This document shows positions 7,147 through 7,498 of a stretch of DNA of 7,498 nucleotides, one piece after another. The stretch is from NCBI GenBank assembly GCA_026706225.1, contig JAPOZE010000048.1, positions 1-7,498 of the forward strand, in the 5' to 3' direction. The notes under the pieces were generated by a model. That model saw only the letters and a list, made by a program, of their open reading frames with translations. It searched no databases and was not told the DNA's origin. The stretch is from Acidobacteriota bacterium. Lineage in GTDB: Bacteria; Acidobacteriota; Terriglobia; Versatilivoradales; Versatilivoraceae. Made by a program: the position numbers and the translations under genes. Positions within the stretch are counted from its first letter, which is position 1, and each line of letters begins with the position of its first letter.

Positions 7147-7498
7147 TCAAACGGCCTGTGCCGAGGGAACGCTCGCCGCGCCCCGGGCAAGCCTGACCTG
7201 TCCCAGAATCTTGGCCAGCCGCTCGACGTCGTCCTGCTCGGCAATGATCTGGTCTTCCAGAAGGTAGGCCGTGGGCACGTGACCACAGACTTCCCTGGCC
7301 TGACTGTAGGCTTCCACGGCTTTGGTTTCCAGCTCCAGGTCCATCTCCAGCATCTCGGTCAGGTCGGTGGACTGGTGGACTTCGCCAACTTCTACGGACG
7401 GAACGCCGCCCAGATAGACGATCTTCTCACCCCAGGTCTTGGCGTGGGTGAGGGCTTCCTCCGCCTGCTTGTTGAACAGCTCTTCGAACACCTCCTTG
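7147..7498 (-). CDS. Bacterioferritin-like / ferritin-like protein, C-terminal part (5' end outside window)
   Basis: The frame is open to the window edge. A GTG at 7491 could be read as a start, but it sits directly against AGGAG with no spacer and the fold would lack its first helices, so it is most likely an internal Val. Residues are numbered from that GTG. The His16-Ala-x4-Glu-x-Ile-x2-Leu-x-Gly-x-Pro stretch matches helix B and the following turn of E. coli Bfr, and Asp51-Leu-Glu-Leu-Glu55 matches the Bfr helix carrying ligand Glu94. A later helix has Glu85-Gln-Asp-Asp88 where Bfr has Glu127-x-x-His130. Aligned on His16, the Glu51 and Met52 positions of Bfr are Ala13 and Leu14, so the haem-ligand Met and some ferroxidase ligands seem absent. 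The likely role is iron storage or redox protection, suggested also by feoAB nearby, but ferroxidase activity is doubtful. The N-terminal half is not visible. Confidence 0.8.
   Translation of the reverse strand, partial: KEVFEELFNKQAEEALTHAKTWGEKIVYLGGVPSVEVGEVHQSTDLTEMLEMDLELETKAVEAYSQAREVCGHVPTAYLLEDQIIAEQDDVERLAKILGQVRLARGAASVPSAQAV

Noticed and set aside
6636..7286. A 216-codon minus-strand frame bridging the bacterioferritin-like and DinB-fold genes
   Set aside because: It overlaps both genes out of frame and its translation shows no domain.
7489..7491. GTG start for the bacterioferritin-like gene
   Set aside because: There is no spacer between AGGAG and GTG, the frame continues to the window edge, and a start here would remove the first helices of the ferritin fold.

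Overview
This is a GC-rich bacterial chromosome segment with densely packed housekeeping and accessory metabolic genes. There are no RNA genes, CRISPR arrays, recognisable transposase genes or phage genes. The compact 636-residue FeoB, the DinB-fold protein and the high GC would suit a soil or environmental lineage such as Acidobacteriota. That is inference from gene style only; no marker gene fixes the taxon.

Left part, + strand (1-2052): the 3' end of an alpha/beta-hydrolase gene runs to a stop at 181-183. Two bases later comes a divergent aspartase/fumarase-superfamily lyase (186-1538), probably translationally coupled to it. A short gap containing a GC-rich stem-loop follows, then a small single-domain cupin with its own good ribosome binding site (1594-2052).

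Right part, - strand (7498 down to 2065): in transcription order there is the 3' part of a bacterioferritin-like gene (cut by the window edge), a 215-base gap, a DinB-fold protein, a 279-base gap, then feoA-feoB-prpE. feoA and feoB overlap by 8 bases, and only 36 bases separate feoB from the preferred prpE start, so these three look like one transcript. prpE ends 12 bases from the cupin stop, so the two strands converge there.

The right half has an iron theme: FeoA/FeoB import ferrous iron across the inner membrane and the bacterioferritin-like protein may store it. PrpE activates propionate to propionyl-CoA. No other propionate genes are present, so its place behind feoB is not explained by pathway. 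The left half suggests small organic- or amino-acid metabolism but gives no clear pathway.

I did not find a convincing undescribed system. The best leads are unusual active-site positions in the lyase (a Thr-Cys pair where Thr-His or Thr-Gln is expected, and an altered loop near residues 236-241) and apparent loss of several ferroxidase and haem ligands in the bacterioferritin-like protein.
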